A stretch of 32,529 bases of DNA from CAZGOM01 sp964542875 (GTDB lineage: Bacteria > Planctomycetota > Phycisphaerae > Phycisphaerales > Phycisphaeraceae). The stretch spans positions 1 through 32,529 of the forward strand of contig CAZIWA010000060.1 in NCBI GenBank assembly GCA_964542875.1, read 5' to 3'. The notes below the pieces were generated by a model that ran no database searches, had not been told where the DNA came from, and saw nothing but the letters and a program-made list of their open reading frames with translations. Shown here piece by piece: positions 22,679 through 31,732 of the stretch; positions within the stretch are counted from its first letter, which is position 1; each line of letters opens with the position of its first letter. A program made the translations under genes and the position numbers.

Positions 22679-25543
22679 TTAGTCGTAGTCTGAATATTCT
22701 TCTTCCACGCCGATGGAGAGAAGTGTGCAGCCTTTGGATTCGATCCAGGTGATCAGGGCGCGAGGGCCCTGGATGGGATCGGTGAAGCTGATATTGATGC
22801 CGATGGCGTCGTTGACGACGCGGGCGTTGACGTACGTGCAGGCGCTTTGGGGAGTGGAGGCAGAGAGGTCCTCAATGCTGCCCATGCGCTTGATGGTGCG
22901 CGTCATGTACTGGATCGGCTGAGTGGATGACGAGGGGTGGGGCGCGTTTCGCTGGGTCCAGTCCGCGATGTAGAGGTCCGGGAGTGCGGTGTCCGTGTTG
23001 GGCAGGGTTTTTACCAAATTGGCGCAATCCGTGCGGATCTGATCGCTTCGGTCGCTGATCGCCTTGAAGTCGCCGTCCTGGTCCGATGTGAAAACTTGCT
23101 TTCGGATTTTGGCGTTAAGTTCGTTGAGCTCTTTGTCGGTTTTCAGCCTGGCTGCGTAAACATCATTGATCTGACGGAGGGTTTCACGGGCGAGGTTGTG
23201 CTGCGCTTTTTGCTCGGCTGTGCGGGGGTCGTTCAATTGCCAGGGGGGAATCAGTTTGTTTGTTTGAGTGCCCAGTTCCTGGAACTTGTTGATCTCGTCG
23301 GCAATGGCCGTGGCCGCGGCGGGCGAGGGGGCCTGGATCTTAAGGTTGTAATTGATGGAGGATTCACCCTCGAGGATCTGCACTTTTTGAGCTTTGGCTT
23401 TGAGTTGGGTGGAGAGTGAATCAATCGCCGGCTGGCCGATATCCGAGACATTGAGGATCACGAGGCTGGAGCAGAGCAGGCGGCCTGATTTTTCAGGCAT
23501 GATCGACGAGAGGCCCTGATAACCGGCTTTGGCGGCGGGTTCGTCGGTGAAATTGACGAGGATGATCCGATGTTGGCCCGTGGCAGGAGCGTAGCCGGAA
23601 TCAGTTTCGACCTGAAGCGGGTTTTCAACAACGTTGACCGGGAGGATCTGGGCCAGGGGGTGTTCGTCGAACTGCTGGACCTGGTTGGCGTGGAGGTTGA
23701 AAGGGGCGGGCATCTTTCCGCGGATGACCAGGGCGACGAAGATGCACATAATGAAGGCGAAAAACATTGCGCCAAACTGAAGGGCGACAAAGCCAAGAGA
23801 AGCAACGATGTGCGGCGGTTGGCTGCGCAGGCTGTCGACGATGGGGGTGGTGAGAGCTGCGATCTGCTTCTTGTTCTGGATGCCCTTCTGGAGGCTGCTG
23901 GCAGCGGTGAGATGGTTGATGATGGCCTGGCCGGCGGCGGGGCCGATGGGGAGGGGGACGTCTGGTTCCTCCAGGGGAATGGTTTCGCGGGTGTTGTGAA
24001 CGAACCAGGCGGTTTTGATGGCCAGGGGGAGGGAGATGGCCATCCAGACGGCGATGCCGACGGTGAGGCCGGGGCTTTTGCCGCCGCCAAGGATCATGAA
24101 ACCCAAGCCCAGAAGGACGAGGCAGCCCGCGGCGATGATCCTGAAAACGGCTTCGATGACGGGGTGCCGGATGAAGAGGGATTTGTGGACGATGTGTCCG
24201 CCGTCAAAGGGGATGATGGGGATGAGGTTGAAGGCGTTGAGGAAGAGGAGGAGCCCGGCGAACTCCAGCACGGTTTTATTCTGCATGGCGATGCCGAGGA
24301 TGACGAGGGGGACGGCCAGCAGAATGCCGGGGATGGGGCCGGCGAGATAGGTGACAACCTGCTTCCAACTGGCGACCCTTTCGGGCCGGCCGGAGACGGC
24401 GGCGCCGAAGAAGGGGATGAAGAACATTTTCACGTTCTTATAGCCAAATGACTTCATGGCGATGAAGTGGCCGGTTTCATGAATGAGCAGGACGCCGACG
24501 ATCATGGCGATGAAGCCCCAGGACGGGGTGATGTACAGGAAGGTGAGGACAAAGGCCACGCCGGTGATCACAAGCATGAGGATGGCGTGCAGCCAGGACT
24601 GCTTTTTGATGATCGTGTTGCGGTTGGCCTGGGCGTAGATGCAGCGGGTGTAGAAGGGCTCCTGCGCCAGAGCCTGGTGGCTGACCGAGGCCAGGCGAAG
24701 GTGCTCCTGCTCGTGGGCATCGAGGCTGTAGAAGACGCCACGGGCCAGGTGGAAGTCGCGCAGTTGGGCGTGAAGGGCGTCAATGGCGGTGCGGATGTCG
24801 CTTGCGGATTCAATGGGTTGGATGGGTTTGCCGATGTCGGCGATCCGCTGAAGGTGGAGGTCCCAGAGGGCCTTGGCGCCGGCTCCGACCTTGTGCTGCA
24901 CGTGGACGCTCGCGGGCGCGAGGGCGTCAGGCATGGCGTTGTTGGTGAGAAGCCAGGTGTTGTCGGTGAACCGGGTGAGGAACTGGACCTGCAGGTAAGG
25001 CTTTGGCGCGGCTTGAAGGAACCATTGGCGGTCGTATACCCGGGCGATGGCTTTGCCGGACGTATGGAGCAGGGTGGCGGTGGAGTAGACGATGTCACGC
25101 AGAGGGTCTTCCACGATGTGATAGATGGGCGCGGAGAAGCCCAGTCCGGCAAGGTCTGTTCCCAGCGGGATGAAACGGCTGCGGGTGTCGTCTGGAATGT
25201 CCTGGACTTCAAAGGGCGCCCATTGATGGATCGCGGGGTCTTCCGTATGGGCGTTGACCCGGTAGCCGGTCGCTTTCACAAACAAGCCCAGAGGCAATGT
25301 GATGGGCAGGAGGAGGGGCGTGTTTGACCAGGTGAATTCCTTGAGAGCGCCTTTGGAGAGGTTAAGCCCGTAGAACTCACAAGGGAGCGGTTGAAACACC
25401 CTCGGGGCGGGCGCTGGCGGGGGTGCGGGCGGCTCCGGCGGCGCCGGGGGGGCTTGGGGCTCCTCCGGTGGAAGGGCCTGGGCATTAAGCTCCTGGGGGG
25501 ATTGGGCGAGGTCGGGTTGAGTGGGCGAGGTTTCCCCGGTCAT
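22679..25543 (-). CDS. Very large M50 (site-2-protease-like) membrane metalloprotease
   Basis: A 954-residue protein. A Pro/Ala/Gln-rich N terminus (roughly residues 10-50) leads into about 300 residues of soluble sequence of no recognised family. Next comes a membrane domain with the zinc motif HETGHF (His355, Glu356, His359) and the distal ligand motif NLIPIIPFDGGH (Asp447), the pair that defines M50 site-2 proteases. About seven membrane spans are seen. A long C-terminal soluble region follows, with helical, possibly coiled-coil stretches (TDKELNELNAKIRK). S2P enzymes cut membrane-anchored regulators or signal-peptide remnants. Both flanking domains are unusual for RseP-type proteins, and I see no PDZ domain. 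ATG 25543 is taken as start; TTG 25582 is an alternative. The target is unknown. Confidence 0.85.
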   Translation of the reverse strand: MTGETSPTQPDLAQSPQELNAQALPPEEPQAPPAPPEPPAPPPAPAPRVFQPLPCEFYGLNLSKGALKEFTWSNTPLLLPITLPLGLFVKATGYRVNAHTEDPAIHQWAPFEVQDIPDDTRSRFIPLGTDLAGLGFSAPIYHIVEDPLRDIVYSTATLLHTSGKAIARVYDRQWFLQAAPKPYLQVQFLTRFTDNTWLLTNNAMPDALAPASVHVQHKVGAGAKALWDLHLQRIADIGKPIQPIESASDIRTAIDALHAQLRDFHLARGVFYSLDAHEQEHLRLASVSHQALAQEPFYTRCIYAQANRNTIIKKQSWLHAILMLVITGVAFVLTFLYITPSWGFIAMIVGVLLIHETGHFIAMKSFGYKNVKMFFIPFFGAAVSGRPERVASWKQVVTYLAGPIPGILLAVPLVILGIAMQNKTVLEFAGLLLFLNAFNLIPIIPFDGGHIVHKSLFIRHPVIEAVFRIIAAGCLVLLGLGFMILGGGKSPGLTVGIAVWMAISLPLAIKTAWFVHNTRETIPLEEPDVPLPIGPAAGQAIINHLTAASSLQKGIQNKKQIAALTTPIVDSLRSQPPHIVASLGFVALQFGAMFFAFIMCIFVALVIRGKMPAPFNLHANQVQQFDEHPLAQILPVNVVENPLQVETDSGYAPATGQHRIILVNFTDEPAAKAGYQGLSSIMPEKSGRLLCSSLVILNVSDIGQPAIDSLSTQLKAKAQKVQILEGESSINYNLKIQAPSPAAATAIADEINKFQELGTQTNKLIPPWQLNDPRTAEQKAQHNLARETLRQINDVYAARLKTDKELNELNAKIRKQVFTSDQDGDFKAISDRSDQIRTDCANLVKTLPNTDTALPDLYIADWTQRNAPHPSSSTQPIQYMTRTIKRMGSIEDLSASTPQSACTYVNARVVNDAIGINISFTDPIQGPRALITWIESKGCTLLSIGVEEEYSDYD

Positions 25544-25621
25544 GGAGGCCCTGTCGGGTTGAGGTGAGAAGGGGTGATTCAATTCAGAAGCATTACGCCT
25601 GGGGAGACGTCGATACCGGCT

Positions 25622-26230
25622 TTACTTAGGCGCGGGCTTTTCGGAATCGGTTTTTTCTTTGTCTTTGGCCTTGTCGTCCGCAGGTTTGGCTTCGGCAAGG
25701 AGTTTCTTAACGGCGTCTTCGATGTGGTCCGGGGTGAGGCCGGCGGCGCGGACAATGCCTTTTTGATCGATGATGATGTAGGTGGGCCACCAGCCGATGC
25801 ACCAGTCCTGGGCGAATTTCTTCTGGTCGGTGGGGATGGCGGTGTGGGTGGTCAATTTGAGCTTTTTGACCATGGCTTCATATTTGCCGTCTTCGGTGCC
25901 TGAGCCGCAAGGGGCGATGACGACGACGCCTTTGTCTTTATAGGCTTCGTGAAGCTTGTTGGTGTGCGGGAGGGCTTTGATGCAGGGGCCGCACCAGGTG
26001 GCCCACATGTCCAGAACGACGATTTTGCCTTTGAGATCTTCTTCCTTGAGTTCGCCGTTGATCCAGTTTTTAAGCTCAAGTTTGGGCATGGGCTTGCCGA
26101 CGATCTTGGCGTGCTGGTCTTGTTTTTCGCCTTTGAAGTAGAACCAGTCTTTGGGGAAGTCGCCCGCGAAGACAGTGGTGGTGATGAGGGCGACGGCGAG
26201 AATGATGGTTCCCAGAAGTTTACGTGACAT
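25622..26230 (-). CDS. TlpA/ResA-like secreted thioredoxin
   Basis: A 202-residue protein with a signal peptide (SRKLLGTIILAVALITTTVF, cleavage likely after FAG or nearby), then a thioredoxin-like domain. It has VVLDMWATWCGPC with redox cysteines Cys80 and Cys83, and WCIGWWPTYIIIDQKG with the cis-proline. It should act in the periplasm as a thiol-disulfide reductase, like TlpA/ResA/CcmG, for example in protein repair or cytochrome maturation; no cytochrome gene is nearby to support one role. A Lys/Asp/Glu-rich tail (PADDKAKDKEKTDSEKPAPK) ends the protein. ATG 26230 has GAGG eight bases upstream; the frame is open further but without protein-like sequence. The M50 gene begins 79 bases downstream and may be co-transcribed. 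Confidence 0.9.
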   Translation of the reverse strand: MSRKLLGTIILAVALITTTVFAGDFPKDWFYFKGEKQDQHAKIVGKPMPKLELKNWINGELKEEDLKGKIVVLDMWATWCGPCIKALPHTNKLHEAYKDKGVVVIAPCGSGTEDGKYEAMVKKLKLTTHTAIPTDQKKFAQDWCIGWWPTYIIIDQKGIVRAAGLTPDHIEDAVKKLLAEAKPADDKAKDKEKTDSEKPAPK

Positions 26231-26279
26231 GTTGGAGTCCTCAGAAAGTGTGTTAGCGAGCCCGGAATTGTTGACTGGG

Positions 26280-26309
26280 ATGATACCTGTGGAGGTACGG
26301 GGGTGCCAA
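26280..26309 (-). promoter_or_regulatory. Sigma-70-type promoter for the TlpA-like gene
   Basis: On the minus strand, TTGGCA (26309-26304) and TATCAT (26285-26280) are 18 bases apart, giving a leader of about 43 bases before the ATG at 26230. It lies downstream of the terminator at 26412-26445, so the thioredoxin gene starts its own transcription unit. Confidence 0.5.
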
Positions 26310-26411
26310 GGTGAATTGGGAGGGTATTTATGAATCATGATTTGCGAATTGTGAATTGCCAAGCCTGCAATTGAGTGGATTGGGTTTTCGTATCGAGAGC
26401 GACGCCTGAAT

Positions 26412-26445
26412 AAAAAGAACCAGAGCAGGGCTCTGGTTCTTTTTT
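26412..26445 (-). terminator. Strong rho-independent terminator after the dehydratase gene
   Basis: A perfect 15-bp inverted repeat (26412-26426 with 26430-26444) has a three-base loop. The arms are A-rich at the left and T-rich at the right, so it works on both strands, but its place 29 bases after the minus-strand stop at 26474 marks it as the end of the dehydratase unit. Confidence 0.88.
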
Positions 26446-26473
26446 GAATGGCTGGTTGCGGGGACGGGGTTGA

Positions 26474-27652
26474 TTACCAGTCGGTGACGGCGCCGTCGGG
26501 ATTGAAGGAGCGTTGGAGAAGCTCCTGCTGGAAGGGGTGCTTTTTGACTTCGTTGACGTCGATTTCGATGCCGAGACCGGGGCGGTCGCTGGGGCGGACG
26601 ATGCGGCCTTTTTTCTCGACGGTGAAGCCTTCCTTGACGATGTCATGACGCCAGGGGACGTCCAGGTGGACGCTTTCGCAGATGATGTAGCAGGGGGTGG
26701 CGAAGCCGAGCTCAAGGGAGGCTGCGGTGGAGACGGGGCCCTGGGGGTTGTGGGGCGCGAAGCCGACGCGGTAGACCTCACAGAGGGCGGCGATGCGGCG
26801 GGATTCGGTGAGCCCACCGGTGTGGGTGATGTCGCACTGGAGGACGGAGCAGGCGCGTTTTTCAAGGAATTCGCGGACCTGGAAAGCGGTGATGAGGCGT
26901 TCGCCGGTGGCGATGGGGGTGGCGACGGCGCGCTGGATGTCCGCCATGCCGTCAACGCATTCGGGCCAGCAGGGTTCTTCAAAGAAGTAGAGGCCATGGG
27001 GTTCAAGGGCTTTGGCGAAGAGCATGCCCATGCGGGGGGAGGGGCGGGCGTGGCAGTCGACCATGATGTCGATGTCGGGGCCGACGGCGGCGCGCATGGC
27101 GCCGACGCATTTTTCAGCGTAGTTGACGGCGCGGCGGCCTTCGATGATGGCGGTTTCCGGCACAGCCATGGTTTTGAAGGCGGTATAGCCGTCTTCAACG
27201 CACTTTTGGGCGAGCTCGGCGAAGCGCTTGGCGTCGGAGGGGTCGGTGTCGTAGAAGTCTTCCATTTTGCCGCCGCCGAGGTGGCAGTAGAGACGGACGT
27301 AGTCACGGACGCGGCCGCCCCAGAGCTTGTGGCAGGGGACGTTATGGATTTTGCCGATGATGTCCCAGAGGGCGAGGTCGATGGCGCTGATGGCGGTGCC
27401 GCGGACGGCGCCATTGCCGTGCCAGAAGTGCTGACGGTACATCATCTGCCAGAGGTGCTCGACGCGGGTGGGGTCTTCGCCGATAAGGAGGGTCTTGAGG
27501 TCTTCGATGGCGCCGACGACAGAGCGGGTGTGCCATTCGAGTGTGCCTTCACCCCAGCCCCAGAGACCGGCCTGGTCGGTGATGACCTTGACGAAAACCC
27601 AGTTGCGCATGCGGGCGTTGCAGACGTGCACTTCGATGTCAGTGATCTTCAT
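26474..27652 (-). CDS. Galactonate/mannonate dehydratase-like enolase-superfamily enzyme
   Basis: A 392-residue member of the mandelate racemase/muconate-lactonizing group of the enolase superfamily, cytoplasmic. The N-terminal capping domain begins MKITDIEVHVCNARMRNWVF and has GWGEGTLEWH and AISAIDLALWDIIGK. In the barrel, metal ligands appear as Asp199 (IMVDCHARP), Glu225 (YFFEEPC) and Glu251 (ATGERL). His201 and His301 (GFAPHNPQGP) fit the catalytic pair of acid-sugar dehydratases; the spacing of all five agrees with what I recall for D-galactonate dehydratase (DgoD). It probably dehydrates a sugar acid such as galactonate or mannonate; I cannot choose between them. ATG 27652 has GGAG six bases upstream; the upstream extension is unconserved. 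A terminator follows. Confidence 0.88.
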   Translation of the reverse strand: MKITDIEVHVCNARMRNWVFVKVITDQAGLWGWGEGTLEWHTRSVVGAIEDLKTLLIGEDPTRVEHLWQMMYRQHFWHGNGAVRGTAISAIDLALWDIIGKIHNVPCHKLWGGRVRDYVRLYCHLGGGKMEDFYDTDPSDAKRFAELAQKCVEDGYTAFKTMAVPETAIIEGRRAVNYAEKCVGAMRAAVGPDIDIMVDCHARPSPRMGMLFAKALEPHGLYFFEEPCWPECVDGMADIQRAVATPIATGERLITAFQVREFLEKRACSVLQCDITHTGGLTESRRIAALCEVYRVGFAPHNPQGPVSTAASLELGFATPCYIICESVHLDVPWRHDIVKEGFTVEKKGRIVRPSDRPGLGIEIDVNEVKKHPFQQELLQRSFNPDGAVTDW

Positions 27653-27841
27653 GGGGGCTCCAGGGGGACGGTTTGTATAAGTCGGGAGTCGGGACAGTGT
27701 CTCCGGGGTTTGGCGTTTGTGCAACGCACGGGAGCTATCCTGAAACCGGGATCGATAGTGAAGAAGAGGGTTATATGAGGGGAAAATAAAGGGAAACGGG
27801 AGCAGGAACCGGTTTACGCAAACCCACTAACATATGTGCAT

Positions 27842-30265
27842 ATGGAATCGCTCTTTCAGACTGATGGACCGGGGCTCACGGGCAGGTATGCGCAGATCGT
27901 GCCCGAGCGGGGGATGGACCTGGCGGACTCAGGTTTGACGTATGCCATTCCGGTGGGGATGGAAGTGGCGCCGGGGGACCGGGTGATTGTGCCGCTGGGG
28001 CGTGGAGACAAGCGTTCGGTGGGGTATGTGGTGGGCCTTGCGGATGCGCCGCCTGAGGGCGTGCCGGCGAGGAAGATCAAGGCGCTGATCGGACGTGATG
28101 AGCACGCGGTGAGCGTGCCGGAAGACCTGGTGGACCTGGCGAAGTGGATCGCGGGGTATTACTGCTCGCCGGTGGGGATGGTGATGTCGACGATGCTTCC
28201 GGCGGCGGTGAAGAAGGCCGCGGGGATGGTGAAGCGGCAGGAGGTGGGGTTGGTGGGGGAGGGAGAAGAGTCTCGTACCCCGGGGCCGGCGTCGCGTGTC
28301 GGAGAGGAGGAGGGGAAAGCCAAAGAGGTTAAGGGGAAGTTGAGCATGGCGCAGCGGGCGGTGCTGGATGCGGCAAGGGCGAGTGCGGATGCGGGTGAGC
28401 CGTGGCTGCAACTTAAGGTGCTGGCTGACCGGGCGGGCGTGAAGACCGTGGGGCCGGTGAAGCAGCTTATGGACAAGGGGCTATTGAAACAACGGACGGT
28501 GGAAGTGGTGTCGGCGGGGTGGGGGGCGATGACGATTGCGCCGTCGAAATCGACCGCGGAGCTGGCTTTGAGCCTTCATCAGCGAGCGGCGTTTGCGCAG
28601 GTGCTGCCGTACATCGATCGGCAGGAGTTCAAGCCGTTTTTGCTGCATGGTGTGACAGGGTCGGGCAAGACGGAGGTTTATCTAAGGCTTATCGAGCGGG
28701 TGGTGCTGGGGGAGGCGACGCCAGGGTGGGCGATCATGCTGGTGCCGGAGATATCGCTTACGCCTCAAACAGCGAGCCGGTTTTACAGCCGGTTTGGAGA
28801 TAAGGTGGCGGTGATGCACTCGGGCCTGACGCCGGTGCAGCGGCATGATCAATGGAACAAAATCAAGTCCGGCCGGACACCGGTGGTGGTGGGGGCGCGC
28901 AGTGCGATTTTTGCGCCTGTGGTGACCAGGAGCGATTCAGGCGCGAGGCTGCCGGGGCTGATCATCGTGGATGAAGAGCACGAGAATTCCTACAAGCAGG
29001 ATCAGGTGCCAAGGTACAACGCGCGCGATGTGGCGGTGCGGCGCGGGCAGATGCTGGGCGTGCCGGTGGTGCTGGGGAGCGCGACGCCCAGCCTGGAAAC
29101 TTACTACAACGCCGGCGCGGGTGACCCCAAGGCGACGGGGGCACGGTTTGGGTATCTCTCCCTGCCGGAGCGCGTGGTGGGCGAAGGATTGCCGAAAGTG
29201 CAGATCGTGGACATGGTGTCTGAGCGCAAGCACCGCAAAGGCATTCACCTGATGAGCGCACGGATGGAGAGCGCGCTACAGAGCACGCTGGGGACCAACG
29301 GGCAGGCGATTTTGCTGCTCAACCGGCGTGGGTACGCCAACTACATCGCATGTCCGGATCACGGCTGCGGGTGGACCATGGGGTGCGAGCACTGCGATAC
29401 GACGATGGTGTATCACAAGGACGGCAAGCTTCCGCTGGGCGGGCTGGTGCGCTGTCATCATTGCGATGCAGAGCAGATATTGCCGGCAACGTGCCCGGTG
29501 TGCTCCAAGAAGACGAGCATTTTCGGGCTTGGCACGCAGCGTGTCGAAGAAGAGCTGACGAAGAAATTCCCCGAAGCGCGGATGCTGCGCATGGACTCCG
29601 ACACGATGCGCGCAGGGAGCGATTATCAGGAGTCGCTGGATGCCTTTGCCCGGGGGGACTACAACCTGCTGGTGGGGACGCAGATGATCTCCAAAGGGCT
29701 GGATTTTCCCAATGTGCGGCTGGTGGGGGTGATCTCCGCGGATACGTCTTTGCACATGCCGGACTTCAGGGCCGGGGAGCGGACGTTTAGCCTGATCGCC
29801 CAGGTGGCGGGCCGGGCCGGGCGTGGGGATTCGATCCATCCCGCGTTGGTGGTGGTGCAGACGTATTGTCCGGATGATGCGGTGATCATGCTGGCGTGCA
29901 AGCATGACTACAAGGGGTTTGCGCAGAGGGAATTGGAACTGAGGCGGGACGCGGGGCTTCCGCCGTTTGGGAGGATGGCCCGGGTGGTGGTGCGGCATGA
30001 GGAACTGGAGAAGTGCCATGCGCTGGCGCAACGCGTGGCCGGGGCACTCAATGCCGCGAACGAGGCGCTGGAGGGGATCGCGGAGATTCGCGGGCCTAAC
30101 CCGTGCGCGGTGGGCCGGATTGCGGAGCATTACCGGATTGAATTACTCATCCTCGCGAAGGACGCCGCAGGGCTGCAGCGGCTGCTGACCAAAGCGCGAA
30201 ACACGGGCGAGCTTCACGCAGGCAACACGATGGCGGTGGATGTGGACCCGGTGAGCCTGTTGTGA
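27842..30265 (+). CDS. priA: Primosomal replication restart helicase PriA
   Basis: PriA reloads the replisome at stalled or collapsed forks, ultimately reinstalling DnaB, also encoded in this window. The 807-residue protein has an N-terminal DNA-binding part (TYAIPVGMEVAPGDRVIVPL), then the helicase core: Walker A GVTGSGKTE (residues 270-278), VVGARSAIFAP, DEEHENSYKQDQ and VLGSATPSLET. A zinc-binding insert follows, with paired cysteines CPDHGCGW, CEHC, CHHC and CPVC, then GTQMISKGLDFP and AQVAGRAGRG. A Gly/Glu/Lys-rich linker of about 30 residues around 135-165 is extra. There is no Shine-Dalgarno sequence. I use ATG 27842; GTG 27836 is in frame. TAACAT at 27828-27833 could be a -10 element for a leaderless start. 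Confidence 0.95.
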   Translation: MESLFQTDGPGLTGRYAQIVPERGMDLADSGLTYAIPVGMEVAPGDRVIVPLGRGDKRSVGYVVGLADAPPEGVPARKIKALIGRDEHAVSVPEDLVDLAKWIAGYYCSPVGMVMSTMLPAAVKKAAGMVKRQEVGLVGEGEESRTPGPASRVGEEEGKAKEVKGKLSMAQRAVLDAARASADAGEPWLQLKVLADRAGVKTVGPVKQLMDKGLLKQRTVEVVSAGWGAMTIAPSKSTAELALSLHQRAAFAQVLPYIDRQEFKPFLLHGVTGSGKTEVYLRLIERVVLGEATPGWAIMLVPEISLTPQTASRFYSRFGDKVAVMHSGLTPVQRHDQWNKIKSGRTPVVVGARSAIFAPVVTRSDSGARLPGLIIVDEEHENSYKQDQVPRYNARDVAVRRGQMLGVPVVLGSATPSLETYYNAGAGDPKATGARFGYLSLPERVVGEGLPKVQIVDMVSERKHRKGIHLMSARMESALQSTLGTNGQAILLLNRRGYANYIACPDHGCGWTMGCEHCDTTMVYHKDGKLPLGGLVRCHHCDAEQILPATCPVCSKKTSIFGLGTQRVEEELTKKFPEARMLRMDSDTMRAGSDYQESLDAFARGDYNLLVGTQMISKGLDFPNVRLVGVISADTSLHMPDFRAGERTFSLIAQVAGRAGRGDSIHPALVVVQTYCPDDAVIMLACKHDYKGFAQRELELRRDAGLPPFGRMARVVVRHEELEKCHALAQRVAGALNAANEALEGIAEIRGPNPCAVGRIAEHYRIELLILAKDAAGLQRLLTKARNTGELHAGNTMAVDVDPVSLL

Positions 30266-30277
30266 TGGGAATCGAGA

Positions 30278-30985
30278 TTAGAAATTATTGATGTGGGCTT
30301 TGGTGACGGCGCCTTGGGGGTTTGCCTGCCAAATGGCGCCTGATTCGGTGTCCATGCAGGTGAGGAAACGGCCTGCGTAGGCGTGGGTGTCCAGGCAGAT
30401 GAAGTGGTCTTTGTTCAGTGGCTTGCCGGTGGGCTGGGCGGTGTGCCCGCAGACGATGGTTTTGCCGGAGAAATGGGGCCGCATATCGTGGCAACTGGTC
30501 CAGCGGAGCGTGATGTCCATCTGTTGATTCATCGGCAGGCCGGGAGCGACGCTGGCGTGGACGAAGAGGTGGCTTTCGGTTTCCAGATAAGGCACAAGAC
30601 TCGACTCCAGGAAGGACCAGTGTTCAGGGGGGATGTGGGCGAGGCTGCCTTGCCACTGGGCCGCGGGCAGGTTCAAGGCGCGGGGGCCGATGTAGGAGGC
30701 AAGGGCCGCCATGCCGCCGACGGCAAGCCACATGCGGAGTTCTTCAAAGCCGTTACGGGAATCAAGCATGAGTTCTTCATGGTTGCCCATGAGCGCGGTG
30801 ACGTGGTGGGTGCGCGAAAGACCTATGATCTTGCGGAGGACGCCGTTGGAATTGGGGCCACGGTCGACATAGTCGCCCAGCAGGACGATGTGGTCGTTTG
30901 GGGTGGGGGCGATGGCCTGGAGGAGCGCCTCGAATTGAGTGAGGCAGCCGTGGATGTCGCCGATGGCAAGGGTGCGCTGGGGCAT
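30278..30985 (-). CDS. PPP-family metallophosphatase (serine/threonine phosphatase or ApaH-like)
   Basis: A 235-residue cytoplasmic metallophosphoesterase with the full PPP signature: GDIHG (residues 9-13), GDYVDRG (37-43), GNHE (67-70), later FVHASV and CGHTAQPTG. These supply the ligands of the two-metal site. Bacterial PPP enzymes of this length include serine/threonine protein phosphatases (PrpA/PrpB-like) and diadenosine tetraphosphatase ApaH relatives; the sequence alone does not decide. ATG 30985 is followed at once by the conserved first strand, and the longer frame (from 31054) would overlap the grpE terminator. The stop is only 12 bases from the convergent priA stop. Confidence 0.88.
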   Translation of the reverse strand: MPQRTLAIGDIHGCLTQFEALLQAIAPTPNDHIVLLGDYVDRGPNSNGVLRKIIGLSRTHHVTALMGNHEELMLDSRNGFEELRMWLAVGGMAALASYIGPRALNLPAAQWQGSLAHIPPEHWSFLESSLVPYLETESHLFVHASVAPGLPMNQQMDITLRWTSCHDMRPHFSGKTIVCGHTAQPTGKPLNKDHFICLDTHAYAGRFLTCMDTESGAIWQANPQGAVTKAHINNF

Positions 30986-31038
30986 TGCGGTTCCCAGAAG
31001 GGTGGTGTGGTGAGTCACTATAGCCAGAGGAAGAGGCG

Positions 31039-31067
31039 AAAAAAAACACCGCACTTGCGTGCGGTGT
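31039..31067 (-). terminator. Rho-independent terminator after grpE
   Basis: Read on the minus strand, a perfect 9-bp stem (31067-31059 with 31054-31046, loop of four) is followed by a run of T's (31045-31039). It lies 45 bases after the grpE stop and ends the dnaJ-grpE transcript. Confidence 0.88.
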
Positions 31068-31111
31068 GGGGGAAGAATGCAGAGTTGTGCCGTGCTTTGA
31101 GCACTCTGGGA

Positions 31112-31651
31112 TCATTCGGCGATGTTGACCTTGGCGGGGCGGAGGGTTTTTTCGCCAAGCTTGTAGCCGGACTGGAGCTGGGAAGCGATTTTGCCGGATT
31201 CAATGCCCTGAGCCTGGACGTGGGAAACCGCTTCGTGGATGAGGGGGTTGAACTCATGGCCGGGCTTGGCTTCGACGCGCTTGATGCCGAAGGATTCAAG
31301 GCTCTTGAGCATTTCTGCATGGACCATCTGGACGCCCATGAGGATGGAATCCGCGCTGACCTTTTTGGGGTCGCAGGCGAGGGCCATGTCGAAGAGATCC
31401 ATGCTCTTGAGGAGGGCGCGGGCGATATCAATGGTGTTTTGTTCGCGTGCTTCGCCGATGTTGTTCTGCGAGCGGCGGACAACGTTCTGGTACTCGGCCG
31501 CGGCCAGGAGGACCTTGTGCTGGAGTTGCGTCACCTGGGCTTCGAGCTCGGCGATGCGCTGGTCTTTGGCCTTGAGGGCATCGTCGGGGCCGGGGGTGTT
31601 GGGGGCCTGGTTTTCAGCGCTGGAATTATCTTGGGTGTTGTCTTGGGTCAT
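31112..31651 (-). CDS. grpE: Nucleotide exchange factor GrpE
   Basis: GrpE releases ADP from DnaK in the DnaK-DnaJ-GrpE folding machine. The protein has an acidic, Gln/Asn-rich N terminus, a long helix (DQRIAELEAQVTQLQHKVLL, then AAEYQNVVRRSQNNI) and the C-terminal beta domain with GHEFNPLIHEAVSHV and LQSGYKLGEKTLRPAKVNI, the GrpE signature. With ATG 31651 the length is 179 residues, usual for the family. The frame is open to GTG 31765, which would add 38 residues of low-conservation sequence; neither start has a clear Shine-Dalgarno sequence. It follows dnaJ on the same strand, so dnaJ and grpE are probably one unit, though the 131-base gap could hold its own promoter. Confidence 0.92.
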   Translation of the reverse strand: MTQDNTQDNSSAENQAPNTPGPDDALKAKDQRIAELEAQVTQLQHKVLLAAAEYQNVVRRSQNNIGEAREQNTIDIARALLKSMDLFDMALACDPKKVSADSILMGVQMVHAEMLKSLESFGIKRVEAKPGHEFNPLIHEAVSHVQAQGIESGKIASQLQSGYKLGEKTLRPAKVNIAE

Positions 31652-31713
31652 GGTTTGGTTCGTTGCTTTGGAAGGTTTGGTTTGTTTATCGGAGGTTGAG
31701 CCGGGACCTGGGG

Positions 31714-31732
31714 AGTGGTCTTGAAGACCACT
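31714..31732. promoter_or_regulatory. Perfect 19-base palindrome in the dnaJ-grpE gap
   Basis: AGTGGTCTT, one central base, then AAGACCACT: two perfect 9-base arms. It lies 62 bases upstream of the preferred grpE ATG and could be a repressor site or an mRNA hairpin. It does not match the CIRCE element. If grpE starts at GTG 31765 the palindrome is coding. Confidence 0.35.

Noticed and set aside
26513..27778. 421-residue plus-strand open frame opposite the dehydratase gene
   Set aside because: It is extremely rich in Gly, Asp, Val and Ala, has no motifs, and mirrors a well-supported enolase-superfamily gene. Strand skew removes stop codons in this frame.
28230..28325. Insertion-like Gly/Glu/Lys-rich linker in PriA as a mobile insert
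   Set aside because: It lies in a linker known to vary between PriA proteins and shows no terminal repeats or splicing motifs.
31088..31107. GTGCT-TTG-AGCAC resembling half of a CIRCE heat-shock operator
   Set aside because: Spacing and arm sequence do not match TTAGCACTC-N9-GAGTGCTAA, and it is downstream of grpE.
30383..31699. 438-residue plus-strand open frame opposite the phosphatase and grpE genes
   Set aside because: It spans two real minus-strand genes and their terminator and has the same low-complexity shadow composition.
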